Source: Risungbinella massiliensis (lineage in GTDB: Bacteria; Bacillota; Bacilli; Thermoactinomycetales; Thermoactinomycetaceae). From it: a stretch of DNA of 64,000 nt. The notes below the pieces were generated by a model. That model worked only from the letters and a program-made list of their open reading frames with translations. It searched no databases and was not told the origin of the DNA. The stretch covers positions 806,017 to 870,016 of the forward strand of contig NZ_LN812102.1 of NCBI RefSeq assembly GCF_000942395.1, in the 5' to 3' direction. Numbering within the stretch: position 1 is the first letter of the stretch; every line of letters begins with the position of its first letter. Below are positions 44,380-53,543 of the stretch, one piece after another. The position numbers and the translations under genes are program-made.

Positions 44380-44415
44380 AAGGAGGACAAGGGTAAAAGA
44401 GTACCCTTGGAGATC
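44380..44415 (+). promoter_or_regulatory. Unusual translation-initiation region of typA
   Basis: AAGGAGG (44380-44386) is followed by a perfect 7-bp hairpin, AAGGGTA/TACCCTT with a 6-base loop (44389-44408), then GGAG only 3 bases before the ATG at 44416. The hairpin could bring the strong upstream site to normal distance from the start. The rest of 43966-44379 is AT-rich and holds the divergent promoters of the leader ORF and typA; I see no other gene. Confidence 0.45.
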
Positions 44416-46251
44416 ATGAAACCAGAACAAATCCGTAATATTGCGATTATCGCACACGTAGACCACGGCAAAACAACGTTGGTCGACTCGATGCTAAAAC
44501 AAAGCCGCGTGTTCCGTGAAAACCAACAAGTAGACGAGCGCGTAATGGATTCCAACGCATTGGAGCGAGAGCGTGGAATCACGATTCTCTCCAAGAACAC
44601 GGCGATTGAGTATAAAGGAATCAAGATTAATATTGTAGATACTCCTGGTCACGCTGACTTTGGAGGAGAAGTAGAACGCGTTATGAATATGGTAGATGGC
44701 GTTCTTCTTTTGGTTGATTCCGTTGAAGGACCGATGCCACAGACCAAATTTGTACTGCGCAAAGCACTGGAAAAAGGTCACAAAGTAATACTGGTGATCA
44801 ACAAGATCGACCGTGCCAATGCTCGTCCTGAGTATGTGGTGAATAAAACATATGACCTCTTTATTGACCTCGGAGCAGATGATGAGCAAATTGAATTCCC
44901 TATCATCTATGCTAGTGGTTTGAGTGGTACAGCTGGTACTGAGCCAGATCAACTTACAGAGAACATGGAGCCTCTTTTTGAAGAGATCCTTTCCTATGTT
45001 CCATCTCCATCTGTGGATCCAGAAGGACCTACCCAGATCCAAGCAACTCTCTTAGGCTACGATGATTACAAAGGGCAGATTGTCATTGGACGTCTAGAGC
45101 GAGGTAGCATCAAAAAGAACCAATCCCTAGCACTGCTCTCCGCAGATGGTAGTAAAAAAATGGTTCGTGCTGGACAAGTATACACCCACCAAGGCTTAGG
45201 ACGTTCGGAAGCAGAGGAAGTCTTTGCAGGAGATATTATCGCCATCTCTGGTCATGGTGAAGCAGGAATCGGGGATACCCTCTGTGATCCAGAACACTTG
45301 GATGCACTGCCTGCGATCACCGTGGAAGAACCAACTCTTCGGATGACGTTTGGGGTAAACACTAGTCCATTTGCCGGCCAAGACGGAGAATTCCTCACCA
45401 GCCGCAAAATTCGGGAACGACTTTATCGTGAAGCTGAGAAAGATGTGGCGCTTCGTGTAGAGGATACCGATTCAGCCGATAACTTCATGGTCTCTGGTCG
45501 TGGTGAACTTCATCTCGGCATCCTAATCGAAAATATGCGTCGGGAAGGTTACGAGTTCCAAGTCTCCAAACCGGAAGTAATCATTCGAGAGATCAACGGC
45601 AAAAAGCACGAACCAGTCGAAACAGTCGAGATCGAAGTAAGTAGTGAAGCACAAGGTGCTGTCGTAGAACTTCTTGGACGCCGTAAAGGGCAACTACAAG
45701 ATATGACCGTATTAGAGAATGGAAATATCCACTTCTCCTATCTTGTCCCTTCTCGCGGTCTGCTTGGATTCCGTCAGCAATTGCTTACTGCAACCAAAGG
45801 AGAAGCGATCATGAACAGCTTATTAGCTGGTTATGAACCATTTGCAGGTGCGATCGACAACCATGACTTTGGTTCCTTAGTCGCATGGGAAACTGGTACT
45901 GCTACCACCTATGCCCTGCATGCTGCTCAAGACCGTGGCCATCTCTACATCAGTCCTGGAACAGAAGTATACGAAGGTATGGTCGTCGGTGAGCATATCC
46001 GCGAAAATGATCTAGAAGTAAACGTATGTAAGAAGAAACATCTAACCAGTATCCGTAGCGCAACCAAAGAAGAAGCACTTCGTTTGGATACACCTCGCCA
46101 AATGAGCATCGATGAAGCAATCGAAATCTTGAAAGACGATGAGCTTCTTGAAGTTACTCCAGCTACCTTCCGTCTCCGGAAGAAATATCTGGCGAAAAAC
46201 GAGCGAGCGAAAATGGCAAAAGACAAAAAATATAAAGCAGAACGTGCTTAA
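44416..46251 (+). CDS. typA: Translational GTPase TypA/BipA
   Basis: A 611-residue ribosome-binding GTPase of the elongation-factor family involved in ribosome assembly and stress adaptation. G1 [12 protein letters not shown], switch RGITI, G3 [12 protein letters not shown]4 NKIDR and the later domains ([28 protein letters not shown]) are present, with a C-terminal basic end. The homologous N-terminus is [14 protein letters not shown], so ATG at 44416 is used instead of the longer frame opening at 44338. It is monocistronic. Confidence 0.95.
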   Translation: MKPEQIRNIAIIAHVDHGKTTLVDSMLKQSRVFRENQQVDERVMDSNALERERGITILSKNTAIEYKGIKINIVDTPGHADFGGEVERVMNMVDGVLLLVDSVEGPMPQTKFVLRKALEKGHKVILVINKIDRANARPEYVVNKTYDLFIDLGADDEQIEFPIIYASGLSGTAGTEPDQLTENMEPLFEEILSYVPSPSVDPEGPTQIQATLLGYDDYKGQIVIGRLERGSIKKNQSLALLSADGSKKMVRAGQVYTHQGLGRSEAEEVFAGDIIAISGHGEAGIGDTLCDPEHLDALPAITVEEPTLRMTFGVNTSPFAGQDGEFLTSRKIRERLYREAEKDVALRVEDTDSADNFMVSGRGELHLGILIENMRREGYEFQVSKPEVIIREINGKKHEPVETVEIEVSSEAQGAVVELLGRRKGQLQDMTVLENGNIHFSYLVPSRGLLGFRQQLLTATKGEAIMNSLLAGYEPFAGAIDNHDFGSLVAWETGTATTYALHAAQDRGHLYISPGTEVYEGMVVGEHIRENDLEVNVCKKKHLTSIRSATKEEALRLDTPRQMSIDEAIEILKDDELLEVTPATFRLRKKYLAKNERAKMAKDKKYKAERA

Positions 46252-46260
46252 TAAATAACA

Positions 46261-46300
46261 AAAAGCAAGGTCGACTGAGTTATTGTCTACCTTGCTTTTT
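46261..46300 (+). terminator. Terminator after typA
   Basis: AAAAGCAAGGT-C-GAC pairs with GTC-T-ACCTTGCTTTT and is followed by a T run. Confidence 0.9.
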
Positions 46301-46394
46301 CTTTTAAAAAATCTATCCAAATCAAAAATGCACTGAGTGACAGGACTCAGCGCATCCCTCCTGACCTATATTAGATGAGGAGTGTTCATTCTCT

Positions 46395-46547
46395 TTATGC
46401 AGAAAAACCAGTTGCTGTACAGTTATTGCAGTCGTATGTTCCACCAGATCCCGATACATTGCTAGATCCACAGTGCGGGCATCTAGGCTTTCTTGCAATT
46501 ACTAATTCGCTTAACTTTTTTATATATTTTCCTCCTAATGTTTCCAT
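46395..46547 (-). CDS. Tiny zinc-ribbon protein, 50 residues
   Basis: The peptide begins METLGGKYIKKLSELVIARK and continues with CPHCGSSN, 11 or so residues, then CNNC and TGFSA. The two CxxC knuckles make a complete rubredoxin-like ribbon. The ribosome binding site is weak, and the frame stays open 70 bases upstream without another start, so this may be the 3' end of a decayed longer gene. A palindrome (GTTGTCCA/TGGACAAC) lies upstream at about 46597-46629. Rest of 46304-46760: nothing else evident. Confidence 0.5.
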   Translation of the reverse strand: METLGGKYIKKLSELVIARKPRCPHCGSSNVSGSGGTYDCNNCTATGFSA

Positions 46548-46760
46548 CAGAAGGCGGACAACAATACCTAGTTCATTTTGGAGAATGAAGGCACGGTTGT
46601 CCAGCCACCTGAATGGTTAGTGGACAACCGTCCCTACATAGAAGTATACCTTGACTTATCTAATATTACTTTTCGAATTGTTACCGTTTTGTTTCTACTC
46701 ACTCAGTTTATATCTATGGACTAAAGTATCTCCGGAATTTTTCCATAACGTATCTAAGAG

Positions 46761-46806
46761 AAAAAGCAAAAAAGCGGTCATTATAACGCCCACTTTTTTG
46801 CTTTTT
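46761..46806 (-). terminator. Terminator after the SWIM-SNF2 helicase
   Basis: AAAAAGCAAAAAAGxGGx pairs with CCxCTTTTTTGCTTTTT on the minus strand, just after the helicase stop, and T runs follow. Confidence 0.88.
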
Positions 46807-46808
46807 TA

Positions 46809-49800
46809 TTATGCCAAATCTAAAATTTCTCGAATATCTGCTTCGCTTAAGGAAGTTAACATTTGTTCCCCTGGGTGAATGACCTGATCAAACAAAGATT
46901 TCTTCTTTTGTTGTAAATCATATATTTTTTCTTCAATCGTACCTTTGGCGATTAACCTATGCACCTGAACCAACTTGGTTTGACCCATACGGTGGGCACG
47001 ATCTACCGCCTGTTGTTCGACAGCTGGGTTCCACCATAGATCATATAGGATGACCGTATCAGCACCTGTTAAATTCAATCCTGTTCCACCGGCTTTCAGC
47101 GAGATTAAAAAGAGATTTTTTTCTCCATCATTAAAACGCTCTACCTTCTCTAAGCGCTCTTTACTTGGAGTTCGTCCATCTAAATAGTGAAACTCCCTGT
47201 TATCTTCGAGCAACCGTTCACGAATCAAGGCCAACATACTAGTAAACTGAGAGAAAACAAGTACACGATGACCATTGTTTAGTAATTCATTGAGTAGCTC
47301 AAAAAACTGATCAAACTTTCCTGAATCGCTTGTGTAATTTTCTATAAAAAGAGCAGGATGACAACAAAGTTGACGAAGTCGAGTTAATCCAGCCAGCACT
47401 TTCATTCTGCTTTTTTGGAATCCATCTGTTCGTAAAGATTGTTCTGTATCCTTTTGAATCTTTTTTAAGGTTGCTAAATAAAGCTTTTTTTGTTCTGTAG
47501 TCAGTTCCGAGAACTGGACCGATTCAATTTTATCCGGTAGTTCAGTTAATACATCTTGTTTCATTCGACGTAAAATAAACGGACTCACTCGTTTCGCAAT
47601 TTGATCGGGTGATAGTCTGTGAAACTCTTTTTGACTGGGGAATAGTCCTGGTAAAACTACATCAAAAATGGACCATAATTCGTTTAACGTATTTTCAATC
47701 GGTGTACCACTCAAGGCAAAACAAGTACCCGAGCGGATACGCTTAACAGCCTGAAACGTCTGGGATTGCTGATTCTTAAAAGATTGGGCTTCATCAAGGA
47801 TCAGCGTTTGAAAAGTACGTTGCTCGTACCTGTCGATATCACGACGAAGTAACGGGTACGAAGTGATGATCACATCGATACCAGTGAAATCTTGGAGTAA
47901 TTTTTCACGTTCTTCCCTGTTTCCTGCAATAACGATTGTGTTTAGCTGTGGAGCAAAACGAGCACACTCTCTCTCCCAATTGTAAATCAGCGAAGCAGGT
48001 GTTATGACAAGCGCTGGAACTCGTGGTGAATCATGTTCCTCTAGTTCAGAAACCATATAAGCCAATGCTTGTATTGTTTTCCCTAATCCCATATCATCGG
48101 CTAAAATACCACCAAATCGATAATGAGATAACATTTTCATCCACTGAAATCCGAAATGTTGGTAGTCTCTAAGAATCGGACCGATAGAGGATGGAGCTGA
48201 GAACTCCAGATTTTCCGGATCTTTGATATTCCGGATCAATCGTCGAAAATGTTGTCCTTTCTTTATCCCGATTCCTTGTGGACCTTCGGACAACTCGTCC
48301 AACTGAAAAGCTCGATAGACAGGAAGTTTCAGCTTGCCATCATGGATGTAAGGTTGCTTTCTTGCCTCTTCCTGAAGAAATATACGTAATGGCTCCGTCA
48401 CCTCGTTTTGCAAGGGAACAAAAGCTCCACTAGGCAAACGAAAATATGATTTCTTTTCAATAAACGCTTTTAAAATACTGGTAAGCTCTTCTTCCTCTAC
48501 ATTTGGCATATCAAAATGGAATTCTAGCCAATTGGTCGACGAATCGATGTCAACTTGAGGAGCAGGACGATCCTTTGGTTCAATAAAAATCTGCTGTACC
48601 GAATGATCCATGTAAATCTCAGCTAGTGATTCCAATTGTGTGAGGTTGTTATATAAGAAACGATATAAGGCAGCTTCATGGTCGAGATAAAGTTCTTGAC
48701 CATTATATTTAAAATCGGCTTGTTCAAAGATATTCATAATTTGCTGCTCTTTTTCTGTATCACGAATAAGAATCTTGTCGCTTTGGTTCTGTATTTCGTC
48801 TTGAACCATTGGTTTCACGGTTGTCTCACCATAATGATACATAATGTTGGCTGTCAACCGCTCTTCGTCTTCATTCTCCCATTTGTAATCTAGAATAATC
48901 TCCGCTTTCAAAGGGACTTGTACGATTTTACGAGTAACATTTGAATCTACCGTCAAGCGACTCTCTTTTTTCAATACTGGTAATACAGCAGATGTAAATT
49001 CTTCCATCTGGTTTGGGGTAATGAGTAACTTTTGGTTTGGCATATGTTGAACTTGGTAATGCAGTGGAAAGACCAATTCTTTTTGCAATCGGGTAAGCTT
49101 ATAAATTTTACCCGAAGCAAAGCAATAGCCATCTTCTGATAACAGAGCAAGCTCATGTGAAGTTTCTTGTGGATTGGATGAATCTTCATCACTACTTTGG
49201 GATTGCAATACAAAGTAATCACCCTGTTCATCTAAAGAAAAAGAAACAGGACACTCATTTTCTATCACTGGTATTTGGGTATACTCTTTTCCATTATGCT
49301 CAAGCAGATACCGTCCCTCTGGTAGGAGTTGCAAGAACGATGCAATCTCATTCGGTGGAATAATTAACATACGCTCATTCGTTGGATCCCCGCCCCACGG
49401 ATGAAGCAATCGCTGATAAAGACGCTCGTTTTGCTCTAGAACAAGTAAAAATCGTAACATCTTTTCATCTTCTGCTGTTAAGCGATGCAAAGTAGGATCA
49501 TAAGTATAATGTTTGGTAAAAACCAATGGATTTTGTTCTTTAAAAGCTTTCAAAAAGTCATGGATGTTTTTTACGACATATAGTCGTTCCGTACCCACTT
49601 TCAACTGCACAGTCAACCACATATCGAGCTCATCATCTTGGGCTGTAGTTAACCCCAGTTTGTACTCAACAGATAATATCTCATTAAAAGAGGTACCAGA
49701 CATGTTCAATCTCTCATGTTGAAACCGTCTGATCAAATTATGAATCGCTTGCTGATTACGATCTAAGACTGCACGAGGAGAAGAATTAGCAATCCTCGAA

Positions 49801-50159
49801 TGAATTGTTCCCTGGCGTTGGACACTTTTCTTCGTCCAGTTGTGTAGCTGCCCACTCTGATCGTAGTATTCACAGCAGAGCAACAAGGCAGCAACGATAT
49901 GTTTACAATGACCATCATAGGAATAATATGCTCGACAAGAGCATTCAGCATCTTCTACATGATTATGTGTATCGACAAAGATCAACACTTCATAGGTTTC
50001 TTGGCCAGTTACCTTGGCACGGTAGATGTTAGAGTGATCAGGATCAACCCTTATCTCTTCCACCCGACCATTTTCAAAGTAGGCAATCCCTCGTTGATAC
50101 ACTGTCCGGCTTGCACTTAATTTCTGTATTTCTGATTTATTTATATTAGGTGTCATCAT
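46809..50159 (-). CDS. SNF2-family helicase with N-terminal SWIM zinc finger (YwqA-like)
   Basis: A 1116-residue ATPase. The SWIM zinc finger is near residue 75 (CSCRAYYSYDGHCKH, CxC-xn-CxH). A long middle region of unknown fold follows. The SNF2 motor starts near 660: RDYQHFGFQWMKML, ADDMGLGKTIQAL, TSYPLL, LDEAQSFKN, LSGTPIEN, then GGTGLNLTGADTVILYDLWWNP and RAHRMGQ. It resembles Bacillus YwqA. Such proteins remodel protein-DNA complexes; the in vivo role is not settled. It is monocistronic with a terminator downstream. Confidence 0.92.
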   Translation of the reverse strand: MMTPNINKSEIQKLSASRTVYQRGIAYFENGRVEEIRVDPDHSNIYRAKVTGQETYEVLIFVDTHNHVEDAECSCRAYYSYDGHCKHIVAALLLCCEYYDQSGQLHNWTKKSVQRQGTIHSRIANSSPRAVLDRNQQAIHNLIRRFQHERLNMSGTSFNEILSVEYKLGLTTAQDDELDMWLTVQLKVGTERLYVVKNIHDFLKAFKEQNPLVFTKHYTYDPTLHRLTAEDEKMLRFLLVLEQNERLYQRLLHPWGGDPTNERMLIIPPNEIASFLQLLPEGRYLLEHNGKEYTQIPVIENECPVSFSLDEQGDYFVLQSQSSDEDSSNPQETSHELALLSEDGYCFASGKIYKLTRLQKELVFPLHYQVQHMPNQKLLITPNQMEEFTSAVLPVLKKESRLTVDSNVTRKIVQVPLKAEIILDYKWENEDEERLTANIMYHYGETTVKPMVQDEIQNQSDKILIRDTEKEQQIMNIFEQADFKYNGQELYLDHEAALYRFLYNNLTQLESLAEIYMDHSVQQIFIEPKDRPAPQVDIDSSTNWLEFHFDMPNVEEEELTSILKAFIEKKSYFRLPSGAFVPLQNEVTEPLRIFLQEEARKQPYIHDGKLKLPVYRAFQLDELSEGPQGIGIKKGQHFRRLIRNIKDPENLEFSAPSSIGPILRDYQHFGFQWMKMLSHYRFGGILADDMGLGKTIQALAYMVSELEEHDSPRVPALVITPASLIYNWERECARFAPQLNTIVIAGNREEREKLLQDFTGIDVIITSYPLLRRDIDRYEQRTFQTLILDEAQSFKNQQSQTFQAVKRIRSGTCFALSGTPIENTLNELWSIFDVVLPGLFPSQKEFHRLSPDQIAKRVSPFILRRMKQDVLTELPDKIESVQFSELTTEQKKLYLATLKKIQKDTEQSLRTDGFQKSRMKVLAGLTRLRQLCCHPALFIENYTSDSGKFDQFFELLNELLNNGHRVLVFSQFTSMLALIRERLLEDNREFHYLDGRTPSKERLEKVERFNDGEKNLFLISLKAGGTGLNLTGADTVILYDLWWNPAVEQQAVDRAHRMGQTKLVQVHRLIAKGTIEEKIYDLQQKKKSLFDQVIHPGEQMLTSLSEADIREILDLA

Positions 50160-50406
50160 TTCACCAACTCAATCTGAGGTTTGTACTTGGAATTAATAGT
50201 TACACAGTCCATCCTATATCATAACATGCTACAAAAACAAAGAATCCAGATGATCCAATCATAAAACGAACAACCACAATTGCTTTCGCATGGCATGGTA
50301 AAATAAATAGTCCAGCGACAGTTAGGTGTGGATTCCTCTACCTAGCAATTTATTGATGCAATAAATTAACGTTGACGTTAACGTTTCACATCAACCGGCA
50401 CTGCGC

Positions 50407-50611
50407 TACTTAGGCAGCACCTATCGTCTACGGGGGCTGTTCAGTGGCATCACCATGGAGTTACCTCTGGAGCTTATAACTTTGTCCGTTGGATGGGTGG
50501 AGCGATCGCACCTCTCCTATCTGGAGTGATTGGGCACGCGGAATGGTTGTAGCAATAGCAGGTATCATAATATTATGGAAAGTAGCAATATCTAGACAGG
50601 AAAATCAGTAA
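50407..50611 (+). pseudogene. MFS drug transporter, frameshifted C-terminal remnant
   Basis: Reading across three frames gives pieces PIVYG, GLFSGITM, then TSGAYNFVRWMGGAIAPLLSGVIGHA, and finally VVAIAGIIILWKVA before a stop. This is the end of a major facilitator multidrug exporter; the segments are in order but separated by indels. There is no start or ribosome binding site. The other part of 50160-50628 holds nothing I can assign. Confidence 0.7.
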
Positions 50612-50628
50612 TAGAATCTCAAGTTAAT

Positions 50629-50674
50629 AAAAAAAGCGGGAACCTACTTTGACCAGTAGAGTTTCCGCTTTTTT
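50629..50674 (-). terminator. Terminator after the HEPN-like gene
   Basis: AAAAAAAGCGG-AAC-CTACT pairs with AGTAG-GTT-CCGCTTTTTT (small mismatches), with T-runs on both sides, 2 bases from the stop of the minus-strand gene. Confidence 0.88.
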
Positions 50675-50675
50675 A

Positions 50676-51473
50676 TCAAATTGGATTTATAGTCACCATT
50701 GGATCGCTGCTATGTTTCCCCATCAAATACCAAGCAGTTTCGTTCTTTGTAGCCTTTCCACCTTTGGGCATATATTTAAAATAAATCTTTTGCGCTTTCA
50801 ACGGAAATAGGATTTCATTTAACTCCCATCCACCCAATACCCAGAGATTTCCGCCTTTGACGCGCTTATCGATTAATTGACATCCTTTGGCGACTAAATA
50901 ATCAGAAAGTGATTGATGATCGGAATTGATAGACTTTTGGTCTCCTGACTGAAGTTGAATCGTCGCACTAGTAGTCGCTTTCGCTAATTCAGCCTGTAAA
51001 ACTTGCTGGATCGTATCTTTCACCCATTGTTGTATCTCCTCCTTCTCAATGCTAGGAGGGGCTGTGGGGATTCGATATGCAGGTGCTTCGAATTCAATCG
51101 AACCATAGCTCTCATAAAACCAACTAGATATGTCATACAACGCACGGTGAGTCTCTAACGCTTTCTCAATCGATTCTTGATTCAAACCATGTGCAGCTCG
51201 GTTCCCGCTTTTGCGAATCGTTTCCCATTGTTGATAGATTTCATCTGGTAAATACCCACTTGATCCCAGGAACTGTAATCGTTCAAAATGTGTCTGGTTG
51301 CGAGCAATACTGATATTTTCCACATGATACACTTCTAAGAGGAGTTTCTCTGCTAGCGTTCTAGCAGTTACGAGAGCACTTAATGGATCAGTATAAAGTT
51401 TTTTCTCTATTTGGCTCCCAGCCTGACTATATTCATCTTGAATAGTACCTAAAAACGAGAATAGATTGTCCAT
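50676..51473 (-). CDS. DUF4145/HEPN-like domain protein, 265 residues
   Basis: The N-terminal 115 residues are all-helical: DPLSALVTARTLAEKLLLEVYH, then IYQQWETIRKSGNRAAHG, the motif of DUF4145/HEPN-type domains common at the N-terminus of restriction and anti-phage proteins. A linker follows and a small C-terminal domain with DYLVAKGCQLIDKRVKGGNLWVLGG and YMPKGGKATKNETAWYL, a module also seen at the end of some helicases and nuclease-linked proteins. There is no catalytic nuclease motif. AAAGGG precedes the ATG. Stand-alone; possible nucleic acid-related or defence role is inference. Confidence 0.7.
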   Translation of the reverse strand: MDNLFSFLGTIQDEYSQAGSQIEKKLYTDPLSALVTARTLAEKLLLEVYHVENISIARNQTHFERLQFLGSSGYLPDEIYQQWETIRKSGNRAAHGLNQESIEKALETHRALYDISSWFYESYGSIEFEAPAYRIPTAPPSIEKEEIQQWVKDTIQQVLQAELAKATTSATIQLQSGDQKSINSDHQSLSDYLVAKGCQLIDKRVKGGNLWVLGGWELNEILFPLKAQKIYFKYMPKGGKATKNETAWYLMGKHSSDPMVTINPI

Positions 51474-51604
51474 TTTATGACCCTTTCTCTAAACAAAGTA
51501 AACCAACAAGTCTATTATATTAGAATTTTTCCATACTGGACGATAAACTCCTACCCATTTCTTTGCATATAATGCACAAAAGAGCGGATCGAGGAGTGAA
51601 TAGT

Positions 51605-52891
51605 TTGCAGATCTATGTAGTACAACGTGGTGATTCTCTATACCGAATCGCTCGTAACTTTGGACTCACCGTAGAACAAATTCAGACAGCCAACGAGATT
51701 CCCAATCCAACTGATCTCGTGGTCGGACAGACCATCGTGATCCCAACCATAGGAAATGTCCACATCGTTCGTGCAGGAGACACCCTTTATCGGATTGGAA
51801 GACGATATGGAATCTCTCCACAAGAATTAGCGAGAGCAAACCGTATTCCCCTCTACTTTCCACTATCCATTGGACAACGTATCTACATCCCCCCACGCTA
51901 CAAGCCAATCAAAGAAGCCAATGCATATGCGGATGTTCCCGTGCGTGTCCCAGAGAATGTTGAAGAAGATACCCGAAAAAATGCAAAAGACCTCACCTAT
52001 CTCTCCATCTTTAGTTATCAAGTGCAAGATGATGCATCCCTAAATGCTCCAGCTCTTGGCACACTTCCTCAAATAGCACAAGCCAATCGCACCTTGCTTA
52101 TGATGGTGGTCACCAACATACGACAAGACCAATTTGATCGAGAGTTAGGAAGAAAGATTGTAACCGATGGATCTTTCCAAGATCGCCTTTTAAACAATAT
52201 TATCCGAATTGCCCGGGAACAGGGTTATGGAGATATCCATTTTGATCTAGAATTCCTCCCAGAAGAGACAAGAGAAGACTATAATCAGTTCCTACGGAAG
52301 GCAGCTACACGGCTCCGTGCTGAAGGTCTCATGATCTCGACTGCCCTCGCTCCCAAAACGAGTCGTGCACAGACTGGCGCTTGGTATACAGCTCATGATT
52401 ACCGTGCTCATGGACAGATCGTAGACTATGTCGTCTTGATGACCTATGAGTGGGGTTATAGTGGTGGGCCTCCTATGGCTGTCTCTCCTCTTCCTGAAGT
52501 GAGAAGGGTGGTGGAATATGCTGTTAGTGAAATCCCACCAAGTAAAATCATGTTAGGACAAAATCTTTATGGTTATGATTGGACACTTCCTTATCGACCG
52601 GGCAATCCCCCTGCTGAAGCACTTAGCCCCCAACGGGCCATTGAACTGGCAGCTCGGGAGAATGTCGAGATCAAGTATGACTATGAAGACCAAGCACCAC
52701 ATTTTGACTATCGCGATGATCAAGGAAGAGCACATAAGGTCTGGTTTGAAGATGCTCGCTCGATCCAAGCCAAATTTGACCTGATCAAGGAATTTGGTCT
52801 ACGTGGGATTTCCTATTGGAAGCTAGGTCTACCTTTTCCGCAAAATTGGTTGCTCTTGACAGATAATTTCCGAATTCGCAAACGCCGCTAA
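51605..52891 (+). CDS. sleL: LysM-GH18 spore cortex-lytic glycosidase (SleL/YaaH-like)
   Basis: A 428-residue protein of SleL/YaaH type. Two LysM peptidoglycan-binding motifs come first (IYVVQRGDSLYRIARNFGLT, HIVRAGDTLYRIGRRYGIS), then a glycoside hydrolase 18 domain from about 130, with the catalytic DxxxDxE strand in GDIHFDLEFLPEE and YVVLMTYEWGYSGGPP. Such enzymes cleave N-acetylglucosamine bonds in muramic-lactam cortex during germination. There is no signal peptide, as in SleL. TTG at 51605 is used (8 bases after GAGGAG); the frame opens earlier at 51563. It indicates an endospore former. Confidence 0.92.
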   Translation: MQIYVVQRGDSLYRIARNFGLTVEQIQTANEIPNPTDLVVGQTIVIPTIGNVHIVRAGDTLYRIGRRYGISPQELARANRIPLYFPLSIGQRIYIPPRYKPIKEANAYADVPVRVPENVEEDTRKNAKDLTYLSIFSYQVQDDASLNAPALGTLPQIAQANRTLLMMVVTNIRQDQFDRELGRKIVTDGSFQDRLLNNIIRIAREQGYGDIHFDLEFLPEETREDYNQFLRKAATRLRAEGLMISTALAPKTSRAQTGAWYTAHDYRAHGQIVDYVVLMTYEWGYSGGPPMAVSPLPEVRRVVEYAVSEIPPSKIMLGQNLYGYDWTLPYRPGNPPAEALSPQRAIELAARENVEIKYDYEDQAPHFDYRDDQGRAHKVWFEDARSIQAKFDLIKEFGLRGISYWKLGLPFPQNWLLLTDNFRIRKRR

Positions 52892-53011
52892 ACAAAGAAA
52901 TCGGTCTAAAGAATAACTTGAAGTTACAACTCTTCTTTCATTATCAGATAAGTGCCTGCCCTTTCGTTAGACTAAAATAACTAGGTCAAAAACGAAAAAT
53001 GGAATATACAA

Positions 53012-53050
53012 AAAACTATGGTGGGTATCCCTACCCCATAGTTTTCTATT
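53012..53050 (+). terminator. Terminator after sleL
   Basis: AAAACTATGG pairs with CCATAGTTTT with internal GG/CC, then CTATTTTT. Confidence 0.8.
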
Positions 53051-53128
53051 TTTCTAAAAAGTATTTACTTTCTCCTGATAGTACAGTAAACTGTACTTAC
53101 ATTTAACTGTAATTGGAGGTTTCACGAA

Positions 53129-53539
53129 ATGAATACTTATACTGCCGAACAACTAACTACCCTCCTCCAATCTGAAGGCTATCCAATTGAGCTACGTACA
53201 GTGAAGTACTACGCCCAACTTGGAATCCTTTCGGAACGTCCCAAATGGAATGGACGAAAAGTGTTTGTAGAAAAGCACTTGGATGAATTACGCGCCATCC
53301 TAACTTTAAAGCGGACAGGCAAGAATCTAACCGAAATTAAAGAGCTCCTCCCAACTCAAACAGCTAGTTCACTCAAAAAACTCTCTTCTCAACGTTCCTA
53401 TATTTCAGCAGATTATTTATTGGAATATGAAACCGTGGCTGTACATCCTCAGATCAACGTCCAGTTTCATCAAGAAACCCCCGAAAAGTTAAAGACAAAG
53501 GTTGTCCAAGCTATCCAAAAAGCAACTCAGGAGGAATGA
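53129..53539 (+). CDS. MerR-like transcriptional regulator
   Basis: A 136-residue protein. The N-terminal segment TAEQLTTLLQSEG then ELRTVKYYAQLGILSERPKWNGRKVFVEKHLDEL fits the MerR winged helix, including the YYAQLGIL turn. A helical region after it (LTLKRTGKNLTEIKELLP) is the usual start of the dimerisation helix, but it is short, and the tail lacks Cys. GGAGG precedes the ATG. The next gene, a VWA protein, starts 5 bases after its stop, so the two probably form an operon and the regulator may respond to that protein. Confidence 0.82.
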   Translation: MNTYTAEQLTTLLQSEGYPIELRTVKYYAQLGILSERPKWNGRKVFVEKHLDELRAILTLKRTGKNLTEIKELLPTQTASSLKKLSSQRSYISADYLLEYETVAVHPQINVQFHQETPEKLKTKVVQAIQKATQEE

Positions 53540-53543
53540 GATT

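Noticed and set aside
46375-46620. An 81-codon plus-strand frame after typA
   Set aside because: It is the complement of the zinc-ribbon frame, whose CxxC pattern on the minus strand is more meaningful.
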